DNA from: CAWKAV01 sp963847735
Lineage (GTDB): Bacteria > Desulfobacterota > Desulfuromonadia > Desulfuromonadales > BM103
Assembly: GCA_963847735.1 (NCBI GenBank)
Contig: CAWKAV010000005.1
Span: 1 to 64,000, forward strand
Length of the DNA: 64,000 nucleotides
Direction of reading: 5' to 3'
The notes under the pieces are model-generated. The model searched no databases. It saw only the letters and a program-made list of their open reading frames with translations, and was not told the origin of the DNA. The position numbers and the translations under genes were made by a program. Below are positions 8,024 through 15,021 of this stretch, piece by piece. Numbering within the stretch: position 1 is the stretch's first letter; every line of letters starts with the position of its first letter.

Positions 8024-9208
8024 TCACCTCTCCACCAATACTTTTTGCATTGCCGGCAACGCCACCCCCAACTTGATATCCGCCCCCAGATCCCCGAGCA
8101 CCGTTTCGAGTGCCCCGACACAGAGCAGAATATTCTCAGCGCGGCTGGAATGCCCCATCAGGCCGATCCTCCACACCTTACCAGCCAAGGCGCCCAGCCC
8201 GGCACCGATCTCAAGGTTGTACTCGTTGAGCAGGCGACTGCGGACTGTAGCATCGTCGACCCCGTCCGGGATGCCGACGGTGTTGAGCTGCGGCAGGCGG
8301 TCAGCTTCCTTGACGATGAAGGTCAGGCCCATCGCTTCGAGGCCGGCCCGTAGCGCCAGGTGGTTTTTCCGGTGTCGGACCCAGGCATTTTCGAGACCCT
8401 CCTCCTGCAGCATCAGCAGGGCCTCGTGCAGTGAGTAGAGGGCATTGATCGGCGCGGTGTGGTGGTAAGTTCGCTTGGCGCCTTTCCCCCAGTAACCCAT
8501 CACCAGGTTCAGGTCCATGAACCAGCTCTGCACCCTGGTCTTGCGGTTACGGATCTTCTCCAGGGCGCGCTCGTTGAAGCTTACCGGCGACAGGCCGGGG
8601 GTACAGGACAGGCATTTCTGCGAACCCGAATAGATGGCGTCAATCCCCCACTCGTCGACCTTGACCGGCGTGCCGCCCAGCGAAGTCACCGTGTCGACGA
8701 TGGTCAGACAGTCGTGTTCATGGGCCATCTTGACCAGGGTGGCGACATCGGACTGTGCCCCGGTCGAGGTCTCGGCGTGCACCATGGCGACGATTCTGGC
8801 GTCGGCATTGGCTTTCAGGGCCTCTTTGAGTTTATTGGCAGCGATCGCCTCACCCCAGGCATCCTCGACCATCACCGCGACACCACCGCTGCGTTCGACG
8901 TTTTCCTTCATGCGGCCGCCGAACACGCCATTCTGACAAACAATGACCTTATCACCCGGCTCCACCAGGTTGACGAAGCAGGTCTCCATGCCGGCTGAAC
9001 CGGGCGCTGAGACCGGCATGGTCAGGGCGTTTCCGGTCTGAAAGGCATACTGCAGCAACTGCTTCACTTCGTCCATCATGGTGATGAAGGCCGGATCGAG
9101 GTGACCAATGGTCGGCCTGGCGAGCGCCGAGAGAATGCGCGGGTGAACATCAGAGGGGCCAGGGCCCATCAAGGTGCGGACGGGGGGATTAAAAGATCGA
9201 ATCAGCAT
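8024..9208 (-). CDS. Alanine-glyoxylate / serine-pyruvate family aminotransferase
   Basis: The protein has 394 residues, a class V PLP aminotransferase. It opens with the family motif LMGPGPSDVHPRIL, then GHLDPAF and the substrate/phosphate region SAPGSAGME. The PLP aspartate is in TIVDTVTSLGG. The Schiff-base lysine is near residue 198 in SGSQKCLSCTPGL. Relatives act on glyoxylate, serine, alanine or ureidoglycine, and the exact substrate cannot be read here. The ATG at 9208 follows a modest AGGAT. It marks the left edge of the integron region. Confidence 0.88.
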   Translation of the reverse strand: MLIRSFNPPVRTLMGPGPSDVHPRILSALARPTIGHLDPAFITMMDEVKQLLQYAFQTGNALTMPVSAPGSAGMETCFVNLVEPGDKVIVCQNGVFGGRMKENVERSGGVAVMVEDAWGEAIAANKLKEALKANADARIVAMVHAETSTGAQSDVATLVKMAHEHDCLTIVDTVTSLGGTPVKVDEWGIDAIYSGSQKCLSCTPGLSPVSFNERALEKIRNRKTRVQSWFMDLNLVMGYWGKGAKRTYHHTAPINALYSLHEALLMLQEEGLENAWVRHRKNHLALRAGLEAMGLTFIVKEADRLPQLNTVGIPDGVDDATVRSRLLNEYNLEIGAGLGALAGKVWRIGLMGHSSRAENILLCVGALETVLGDLGADIKLGVALPAMQKVLVER

Positions 9209-9325
9209 GTGGCAATCCTTTTCAGAAGGGTCTCAGGTGACGGGAACTCTCATGAATAATACCCGTTCCAGCTGATGGGTCAAGAAAACCCTGCCACCCT
9301 TTTCTCTTCCCGCAGACCGCGCCCG

Positions 9326-9496
9326 TCACTTCACATCCAACGGACTCTCCCCGCGACCGACCTTGTTCAAAACATGCGTGTAAATCATGGTCGTGCTCAC
9401 ATCCTTATGGCCGAGGAGTTCCTGTACGGTGCGGTGGATGTAATGACGCATGCGGATCACGGGCCAGCCCCGGTCCAACAGGCGTGGCTTTTCCAT
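9326..9496 (-). pseudogene. intI: Integron integrase with in-frame internal deletion
   Basis: A 56-codon ORF runs from ATG 9496 to TGA 9326. It starts like an integron integrase (MEKPRLLDRGWPVIRMRHY) and then jumps straight to the C-terminus (VQELLGHKDVSTTMIYTHVL, then SPLD). The join lies at an HRTVQ segment. Both the N-terminal RHYSxRTEQ region and the C-terminal xIRTVQE region of normal integrases contain RTxQ, so recombination between these short similar stretches would give this deletion. The catalytic Arg and the HxxR box are lost, while the nucleophile Tyr of IYTH remains. It points away from the cassettes, as in standard integrons. The product cannot be an active recombinase. Confidence 0.85.
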
Positions 9497-9739
9497 AAAC
9501 ACTCCAATAGACTGAAATCAATAACAAAACGGCAACAATTGATTGCTTCAAGAAACATTAAACTGATATAAAAATCAAAAAATTACAGGCGTCAAATTTT
9601 CAACACATTGTTGACTGTCAAACCAGGAAATGTTGCGGGAATAGCATAGAGGCTGCCTTAAATTTCGAGAACGGCAACCGTATGGTTTCATTCAGTGTTA
9701 CAATTAATTGTCACATATTCTCATGTGCCTTATTAACCC

Positions 9740-9769
9740 GCAAATTGACCGACTACTTATTGCTTAGGT
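9740..9769 (+). other. Candidate attI junction and start of cassette 1
   Basis: TTAGGT at 9764-9769 is the exact complement partner of the first seven bases of the next attC site (ACCTAAC at 10078), as expected for the left end of cassette 1. The base before it is C, not the canonical G, so the attI half is either mutated or unusual. The AT-rich 9497-9763 stretch between the integrase remnant and this point should hold attI and promoters. No finer boundaries can be given. Confidence 0.45.
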
Positions 9770-10054
9770 CTTGTTAAACTCGGGGCAAATTTCCCTGCCC
9801 TCATAGTCTGTGCCGTCTGCATGTTTCCAAGGAAATGTTTTGCATACTGCTGGGTAAATATCTGTTCCGTGAATAGCACACGAATTATCTATAAGGAAAA
9901 TGCAACCATCTTTACCTGTCGCTATCCTTTCACCTTTCACTACATCATGGCCGAAAATCTCTATGATGTGCCGACTTTCATCACCAATAAGGTCAGCACC
10001 ATATTTGCAGCAGGCTGAATTGTGTTCGCATGGGTAACAGATAGGGTTAGACAT
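9764..10054 (-). CDS. Cassette 1: YkgJ-like cysteine-cluster protein, reverse orientation
   Basis: The protein has 96 residues from the ATG at 10054, which follows AAAGGG. The cysteine pattern is CX2CX5CC near the N-terminus, then GCIFL, SCAIHG, YPAVCKTFP and CPEF. This is the YkgJ/UPF0153 arrangement, thought to bind zinc or an Fe-S cluster; its biochemical role is not established. The gene is transcribed against the normal cassette direction, and its stop codon is formed by the first three bases of the cassette. It is AT-richer than the flanking genes, consistent with acquired DNA. Confidence 0.75.
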   Translation of the reverse strand: MSNPICYPCEHNSACCKYGADLIGDESRHIIEIFGHDVVKGERIATGKDGCIFLIDNSCAIHGTDIYPAVCKTFPWKHADGTDYEGREICPEFNKT

Positions 10055-10077
10055 TTGATTTCCCTTTGCATAAATTG

Positions 10078-10182
10078 ACCTAACCAATAGATCAAGCGGA
10101 CGGAATAAGCAAGTGTGTTCCTGGAATAATTCGGTGGCTCACGCAGGTTCGCGTCGCCGCCGCTTATCATGAACTGTTAGCT
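10078..10182 (+). repeat. attC recombination site 1
   Basis: About 105 bp. R'' is ACCTAAC (10078-10084), the left inner part is ATCAAGCGGACGG, the right inner part is CGCCGCCGCTTATC, and the right boundary GTTAGCT is at 10176-10182. The AAGCGG and CCGCTT halves pair to give the imperfect hairpin of integron attC sites. It is closely similar to site 2, and insertion occurs after the G at 10176. Confidence 0.88.
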
Positions 10183-10201
10183 GGACAATATCGGAGCATT
10201 G

Positions 10202-10864
10202 ATGCCGCAACAGTCTGAATCTAGATACATGCCAGCGCTACGCTTTCACTGGCTCACACCTTATTACGATGCGATAGCTGGTGCTACGATTCGAGAGCGT
10301 AGCTTCAAGCAGGCTCTTATCAAGCAAGCGCACCTTGAGCCCGGCCAGCAGATCCTTGATCTGGCCTCCGGGACGGGAACCCTGGCTATCTGGATCAAAC
10401 AACACCAGCCACAAGCCAGGGTAATAGGGGTTGATGCTGATGCGGCCATTTTATCCATTGCAATTCATAAGGCACAACAAGCCAATGTCTCGGTGCAATT
10501 CGACCGCGCAATGTCTTGCAACCTGCCTTATCCAGCGGAGCACTTTGATCGTGTAGTTTCTAGCCTGTTCTTTCACCATCTATCCTGGGAAGGAAAAGAG
10601 CGTACAGCGCAAGAGGTGTTCCGCGTTCTCAAACCGGGTTCAGAGTTGCATGTCGCGGACTGGGGACGCGCTACCAACTCCTTGATGCGTGGTGTGTTTC
10701 TGTTAGAACAACTGTTCGACGGTTTCAAAAACACCCAGGACAACGTATCGGGCAAACTCCCCGCTCTCTTTGAGCAAGCTGGGTTTATTGAAGTAGCACA
10801 GAGGCAAACTTTCGATACCGTCTTTGGAACAATGGCGCTCTATAGTGCGATTAAGCCCAGCTAA
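10202..10864 (+). CDS. Cassette 2: class I SAM-dependent methyltransferase
   Basis: The protein has 220 residues. The ATG at 10202 follows GGAG; a TTG three bases earlier is less likely. Motif I is ILDLASGTGTLA, and the acidic residue after strand 2 is in VIGVDAD. The later motif is FDRVVSSLFFHHL followed by RVLKPGSELHVADWG. The layout is that of Methyltransf_11/UbiE-like enzymes acting on small molecules; the substrate is unknown. The cassette is exact: it starts TTAGCT at 10177 and the gene's TAA stop lies inside the R'' box of the next attC site, AGCTAAC, which is the complement of GTTAGCT. Confidence 0.88.
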   Translation: MPQQSESRYMPALRFHWLTPYYDAIAGATIRERSFKQALIKQAHLEPGQQILDLASGTGTLAIWIKQHQPQARVIGVDADAAILSIAIHKAQQANVSVQFDRAMSCNLPYPAEHFDRVVSSLFFHHLSWEGKERTAQEVFRVLKPGSELHVADWGRATNSLMRGVFLLEQLFDGFKNTQDNVSGKLPALFEQAGFIEVAQRQTFDTVFGTMALYSAIKPS

Positions 10865-10976
10865 CCATCAAATCAAGCGGACGGAATTGGCAGGAGTGTT
10901 TCCCGAAAAGAAAAATCAAAGTTGCGATGGTAGACCGGAACTTCTCGTCGCCGCCGTTTATCTCAACCCGTTAGGC
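10859..10976 (+). repeat. attC recombination site 2
   Basis: About 118 bp, from AGCTAAC (10859-10865) to the canonical GTTAGGC (10970-10976). The inner ATCAAGCGGACGG and CGCCGCCGTTTATC blocks match site 1 almost base for base. R'' is the exact complement of the left end of cassette 2, the hallmark of a cassette that was once circular. Confidence 0.9.
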
Positions 10977-11027
10977 AGAAAATAAGCTTATAATCAATTG
11001 GGGAATTCGTACATCAAAGGGACTACT

Positions 11028-11489
11028 ATGAATGTATTTAATACCATAGACCCAAATTACGAGACACGCGTTCGATCCAGCTTTACAAAACAGTCTGTTA
11101 TGAAAACTATCGGTGCGAAACTTGTTAAAATTTCTCCCGGTGAAGTGATGATCGAATTCTCCTACGATCAATCCTTAACACAACAAAACGGTTTCATCCA
11201 CGCTGGGATAGTGACTACCGTCGTTGATAGTGCGTGTGGGTATGCAGCCTACACCCTGATGCCAGCAGATTCGGACGTTTTGACCATCGAGTACAAAGTA
11301 AACTTCATGTCTCCAGCAAAAGGTGAAACATTCAGAGGCATCGGCAAGGTATTAAAATCGGGACGAACCATCACGGTATGTACCGGGGATGTCGTCGCCA
11401 TAGAGGATGGCAAAGAGAGGGTTGTGGCAACCATGCAGGCAACCATGATTTGTTTGGCCTCGCTAGCTGGTAACCAACGGGAGAAATAG
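11028..11489 (+). CDS. Cassette 3: PaaI-like hotdog thioesterase
   Basis: The protein has 153 residues from the ATG at 11028, preceded by AAAGGG. Hotdog-fold marks are the central FIHAGIVTTVVDSACGYAAY helix region and the strand LTIEYKVNFMSPA. The family hydrolyses acyl-CoA thioesters; the acyl group cannot be predicted. The cassette starts TTAGGC at 10971, so its own attC should begin with GCCTAAC. None is found downstream, so the right end of this cassette appears lost. Confidence 0.87.
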   Translation: MNVFNTIDPNYETRVRSSFTKQSVMKTIGAKLVKISPGEVMIEFSYDQSLTQQNGFIHAGIVTTVVDSACGYAAYTLMPADSDVLTIEYKVNFMSPAKGETFRGIGKVLKSGRTITVCTGDVVAIEDGKERVVATMQATMICLASLAGNQREK

Positions 11490-11490
11490 C

Positions 11491-11664
11491 TTGATCAGAC
11501 TACAGGCCATATTTTTAGCTATCTCTGCTCTCATATACTTTTTGGCCAGCTTGCATGGAAAGCATTCCAAAAGGGAAAGGCTGATATTTGCGCTGATAAC
11601 GTACGTAACCCTGTTTGCCACTGTTCTCGTAATGGTGCTGGTAAGTGGCGACAAACCTTACTAG
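11491..11664 (+). CDS. Small membrane protein in cassette 3
   Basis: A 57-codon ORF starts with TTG at 11491, one base past the thioesterase stop, with GGGAG at 11479-11483 as ribosome site. It encodes two hydrophobic segments (LQAIFLAISALIYFLASL and LIFALITYVTLFATVLVMV) separated by a charged HGKHSKRER loop. No family is recognised. Spacing and composition suggest translation coupled to the thioesterase. Confidence 0.6.
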   Translation: MIRLQAIFLAISALIYFLASLHGKHSKRERLIFALITYVTLFATVLVMVLVSGDKPY

Positions 11665-11751
11665 AGGCAAAAGATGTACTTTATCGGGATATTTCCTGTA
11701 TAAATACGGAATGTCAGACTGGTCCGAACCCAAAGCAAGAAGGAGTTTTTA

Positions 11752-12054
11752 GTGTCCGAGTATCCTGCCGACCACGGGTCTAAATCTTCTTTCGTGACGC
11801 CGCCAGCGCTTACCTCGCACAACAACTTCGGGTTGTTATCACCTGACTTTTCGCAGACCAATCCCGCCAAATGGATCTATCAAAAGCTGGCCGAATGCAT
11901 CCATCACTTCGAGCGCAGCCTCGATGATAAACACGAGAACGGCGCGCTACCGAAAAAGATTAATCCGCAACAACAGTTCCCTGAGCAACAGGCTTTACGG
12001 AGAAGCTATGGACAAAAAAATCAGGTCTGCCATCATGGAGGCTGCACAGCATGA
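11752..12054 (+). pseudogene. Truncated DUF6173-like gene at the integron edge
   Basis: A GTG start at 11752 with AAGGAG upstream opens a 100-codon frame. The segment NPAKWIYQKLAECIHHFE followed by LDDKHE resembles the start of the DUF6173 domain as I remember it, but the similarity stops near 11940. The frame then runs through the ribosome site and start of the downstream thioesterase. The C-terminal two-thirds of the family is missing. The break probably reflects a deletion at the integron boundary. The family match is from memory and moderate. Confidence 0.45.
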
Positions 12055-12430
12055 GCCGCTGGCTGTGACCCTTGGCATAAAGCTGGTCGAGCTGGAGGAG
12101 GGCTTGTCGGTCGTTGAAATGCTCTGCCGGCCGGACATGATGGACAACCTCTTCAGCCGCACTCACGGTGGAGCGATCTATTCCCTGATCGATGAAGCGT
12201 TCGAGACCTCGGCCCAGACCGACGGCACGGTCTGTGTCGCGCTCAATGTCAACGTCAGCTACATCGTCAGCCCTGAACCCGGCAGCCTGCTGCGGGCCAG
12301 ATCGAAGAGGATCAGCCAGACCCGCAAGACCGCTGGCTACGATATAAGGGTGACCGACGGCGAGGGAACCCTGATCGCCACCTGCCAGGCGACGGCCTAC
12401 AGGACCGGCAAGCCGCTGCCATTTCTGTAG
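12008..12430 (+). CDS. PaaI-like hotdog thioesterase (chromosomal)
   Basis: The protein has 140 residues from the ATG at 12008, after ACGGAG. It has hotdog features: a central SRTHGGAIYSLIDEAFE helix, the strand ALNVNVSYIVSPEPGSLL and YDIRVTDGEGTLIATCQATAY. It is probably an acyl-CoA thioesterase of the PaaI/YbgC-like superfamily. It is GC-rich like the host genes, unlike the cassette thioesterase 500 bp upstream, and the two are clearly different sequences. Confidence 0.85.
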   Translation: MDKKIRSAIMEAAQHEPLAVTLGIKLVELEEGLSVVEMLCRPDMMDNLFSRTHGGAIYSLIDEAFETSAQTDGTVCVALNVNVSYIVSPEPGSLLRARSKRISQTRKTAGYDIRVTDGEGTLIATCQATAYRTGKPLPFL

Positions 12431-12457
12431 CATGGCGTGTTCATCAGAATTTTGGAT

Positions 12458-12486
12458 TTGACTATCGGTTATCGTGTGATATTTGT
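12458..12486 (+). promoter_or_regulatory. Possible promoter of the aor operon
   Basis: TTGACT at 12458-12463 is followed after 16 bases by TATTTG. The -10 match is weak. A GCCGGG/CCCGGC hairpin (12619-12643) lies between this and the AAGGGAGG ribosome site of the first aor gene and could affect translation. Confidence 0.3.
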
Positions 12487-12664
12487 TTCTATTCCCACTT
12501 GTCATGCAGATGAAATGACTCCTCATGCAACCGCACCACCCGCTTGATCTGATACTTTGAACCTTCATGGTTCTTCAATATCTGAGGATTGATGCAGCAC
12601 GAGTTTCTGACACCTGAAGCCGGGCGTTGCTCACAGCCCCGGCAAACAGCAAGGGAGGTTGCAT

Positions 12665-13144
12665 ATGCAAAAACTGATTCGCATCGAGCCGGCCAAATGT
12701 GTTGGCTGCAAGACCTGCGAACTGGCCTGCTCTTTTAAAAATGCCGGTGAGTTCGCCCCCAGTCGTTCCCGCATCTACAACGAAGTTTTCCTTGAGGAAG
12801 CCAAGTTTATCACCGTCACCTGTATGCAGTGCGATGAACCCTGGTGCGAAAAAGCCTGTCCAAAGAATGCCATCACCAAAAACATGTCAAGCGGCGTCGT
12901 CACGGTTGACGATCTCAAATGCGTCGGCTGCCGGACCTGCGTCAGCGCCTGTCCCTTCGGTATGATCAAGTACGTCGCCAGCACCGGCAAGGCCGACAAG
13001 TGCAACCTCTGTGCAGGGGATACCCCTGAGTGCGTGGCTTTCTGTCCAACCCAGTGCCTGACCCTGGGTGAGGAAGACAAGCCGCTGCGGCAGAAGATGC
13101 TGCGTTTCGTCAACACGATGAAAGACGGGCAGATGGAGGTCTGA
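12665..13144 (+). CDS. aorA: Aldehyde oxidoreductase ferredoxin-like subunit (AorA type)
   Basis: The protein has 159 residues from the ATG at 12665, six bases after GGGAGG. Cysteine groups suit four [4Fe-4S] clusters: CVGCKTCELAC, CMQCDEPWCEKAC, CVGCRTCVSAC, and CNLCAG with CVAFC. It resembles the polyferredoxin electron-transfer subunits of DMSO-reductase and AOR-type enzymes. The gene order ferredoxin, AOR, FAD protein, MoaD-like, E1-like matches the aorABCDE operon described for Aromatoleum, so it should carry electrons between the tungsten subunit and the flavin subunit. Confidence 0.85.
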   Translation: MQKLIRIEPAKCVGCKTCELACSFKNAGEFAPSRSRIYNEVFLEEAKFITVTCMQCDEPWCEKACPKNAITKNMSSGVVTVDDLKCVGCRTCVSACPFGMIKYVASTGKADKCNLCAGDTPECVAFCPTQCLTLGEEDKPLRQKMLRFVNTMKDGQMEV

Positions 13145-13145
13145 C

Positions 13146-14951
13146 ATGAATAAGGGATGGCAAGGAAAAATATTACGTGTAAATCTGACGGCGGGCACCT
13201 GCAAGACCGAGGCGCTCAATGAAGCCTGGGCCAAGGCCTATATCGGCGGCCGCGGACTGGCTTCGAAATACCTGACCGAAGAGGTCTCTCCGGAAGTCGA
13301 TCCGATGAGCCCGGAGAACAAGCTGATCATGGCGACCGGCCCGTTGACCGGCACTTACGGTGCGGCCAACGGCCGTTACATGGTGGTGACCAAGTCGCCG
13401 CTGACCGGCACTATCGCCAGTTCCAATTCCGGCGGTTATTTTCCCAGCGAACTCAAATACGCCGGCTTTGACATGATCATCTTTGAAGGCAAATCGAAGC
13501 ATCCTGTCTACCTGCAGATTCACAACGATCGGGCCGAGCTGACGGGGGCCCTGCACCTGTGGGGCAAGTCGACCAAAGAAACCGAAGATGCAATCCTGAA
13601 AGAGTTCCACGGCGATGCCAAGATCGCCAGCATCGGCCCCGCTGGTGAGATCGGCGTGCATTTCGCCAACATTGTTAATGACAAGCATCGGGCTGCGGGG
13701 CGCAGCGGCGTCGGCATGGTCATGGGCAGCAAAAATCTCAAGGCCGTTGCCGTGCGTGGCACCGGCGGGGTCAAGGTCGCAAACCCCAAGGCCTATCGTG
13801 ACGCAGCGCTGGAAGCTTATGGCCTGCTCAAGGCCAACCCGGTCACGGGCGAAGGGCTTGGTGCTTTGGGCACTCCGGTGCTGGTCAACGTCATGAATCA
13901 GAGTGGCGCTCTGCCAACCCGCAACGCCCAGACCGGAACTTTCGAGGGGGCGGAGGCGATCTCCGGCGAGACGCTGGCGTCCACCTACCTGAAGCGCAAC
14001 AAGAGCTGCATGGGCTGCATCATCAGCTGCGGCCGGGTGACCAAACTCTCCGACGCGAAATATGCGGGCGACGGCGAAGGGCCGGAATACGAGACGCTCT
14101 GGGCGCTCGGTGCGGCCTGCGGCATCTCTGATCTGGCGGCCATCACCAAGGCCAACTACCTCTGCAACGAGTACGGCATGGACACCATTACCGCCGGCTC
14201 GACAGTCGGCTGCGCCATGGAGCTGTTCGAGAAAGGCCTGATCAGCGAAAAGGAAGTCGGCATGTCCCTGAAGTTCGGTGACGCTGAGGCCATGGTCAAA
14301 CTGATCGAGTTGACCGGCAAGGGCGAGGGCTTCGGCAAGAAAATCGCTCTTGGCTCCTACCGGCTGGCGGAAAGCTACGGTGTTCCCGAACTGTCGATGT
14401 CGGTCAAAAAACTCGAATTCCCGGCCTACGATGCGCGCGGCGTGCAGGGCATGGGGCTGGAGTATGCGACCAGCAACCGCGGCGCCTGCCATGTGCGCGG
14501 CTACCTGATCTCACCCGAAATCCTCGGCCTGCCGGAAAAGCTCGACCCGCATGCGACCGAAGGCAAGGCCGGCTGGCTGAAGATTTTCCAGGATTTCACC
14601 GCCGTAGTCGATTCGTCCGGCGTTTGTCTCTTTACCACCTTTGGTCTTGGTGTGCCACAGTTCACCAAATTCTGTAATGCGGCGAACGGTACAAGTATGA
14701 GTGACGAAGAACTGCTCGAGACCGGTGACCGCATCTACAACCTGGAACGGGTTTTCAACCTCAAGGCCGGGATCGATCCATCCCAGGACAAGCTGCCAAA
14801 GCGGATGCTGGAAGAGCCGTTGCCGGATGGGCCGGCCAAGGGCGAGGTCTGCAAGCTCGACCAGATGCTGCCCGACTACTACGATGTCCGTGGCTGGGGT
14901 AGCAATGGCATCCCGACCACGGCGAAGTTGCAGTCTCTCGGTCTGGCTTAG
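13146..14951 (+). CDS. aorB: Tungsten aldehyde:ferredoxin oxidoreductase, catalytic subunit
   Basis: The protein has 601 residues, the usual AOR length. It oxidises aldehydes to acids, or runs in reverse, using a W-bis-metallopterin and one [4Fe-4S] cluster. The N-terminal GGRGLASKYL and the GPLTGTYGAANGRY block bind pterin phosphates. Cluster ligands are Cys288, Cys291 and Cys295 (CMGCIISC), with a fourth near residue 494 (SGVCLF). Only one base separates it from aorA, so the two are cotranscribed. It could also be another AOR-family enzyme, but the five-gene context favours AorB. A hairpin terminator follows the stop even though the operon continues. Confidence 0.9.
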   Translation: MNKGWQGKILRVNLTAGTCKTEALNEAWAKAYIGGRGLASKYLTEEVSPEVDPMSPENKLIMATGPLTGTYGAANGRYMVVTKSPLTGTIASSNSGGYFPSELKYAGFDMIIFEGKSKHPVYLQIHNDRAELTGALHLWGKSTKETEDAILKEFHGDAKIASIGPAGEIGVHFANIVNDKHRAAGRSGVGMVMGSKNLKAVAVRGTGGVKVANPKAYRDAALEAYGLLKANPVTGEGLGALGTPVLVNVMNQSGALPTRNAQTGTFEGAEAISGETLASTYLKRNKSCMGCIISCGRVTKLSDAKYAGDGEGPEYETLWALGAACGISDLAAITKANYLCNEYGMDTITAGSTVGCAMELFEKGLISEKEVGMSLKFGDAEAMVKLIELTGKGEGFGKKIALGSYRLAESYGVPELSMSVKKLEFPAYDARGVQGMGLEYATSNRGACHVRGYLISPEILGLPEKLDPHATEGKAGWLKIFQDFTAVVDSSGVCLFTTFGLGVPQFTKFCNAANGTSMSDEELLETGDRIYNLERVFNLKAGIDPSQDKLPKRMLEEPLPDGPAKGEVCKLDQMLPDYYDVRGWGSNGIPTTAKLQSLGLA

Positions 14952-14970
14952 TCTCGCCGATTGACAAACA

Positions 14971-15005
14971 AAGGGGTCCGCATCTCTTGCGGACTCCTTT
15001 TTCTT
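14971..15005 (+). terminator. Intrinsic terminator inside the aor operon
   Basis: AAGGGGTCCGCA (14971-14982) pairs with TGCGGACTCCTT (14988-14999), then TTTTCTTT. It looks fully functional yet lies between aorB and aorC, so it probably lowers expression of the downstream genes relative to aorAB. Confidence 0.8.
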
Positions 15006-15021
15006 TCATATGAGGTTTGCT

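Noticed and set aside
9773..9779. GTTAAAC as the integron attI insertion point
   Set aside because: It fits GTTRRRY but lies inside the cassette 1 gene. TTAGGT at 9764 is the better boundary because it is complementary to R'' of the following attC.
11028..12430. The two hotdog thioesterases as a recent tandem duplication
   Set aside because: They differ strongly in sequence and base composition. One lies in a cassette and the other is host-like.
13173..14492. Long ORF antisense to aorB (439 codons), and similar long antisense ORFs over other genes
   Set aside because: High-GC codon use makes long shadow frames. The sense strand carries clear motifs and the antisense products resemble nothing.
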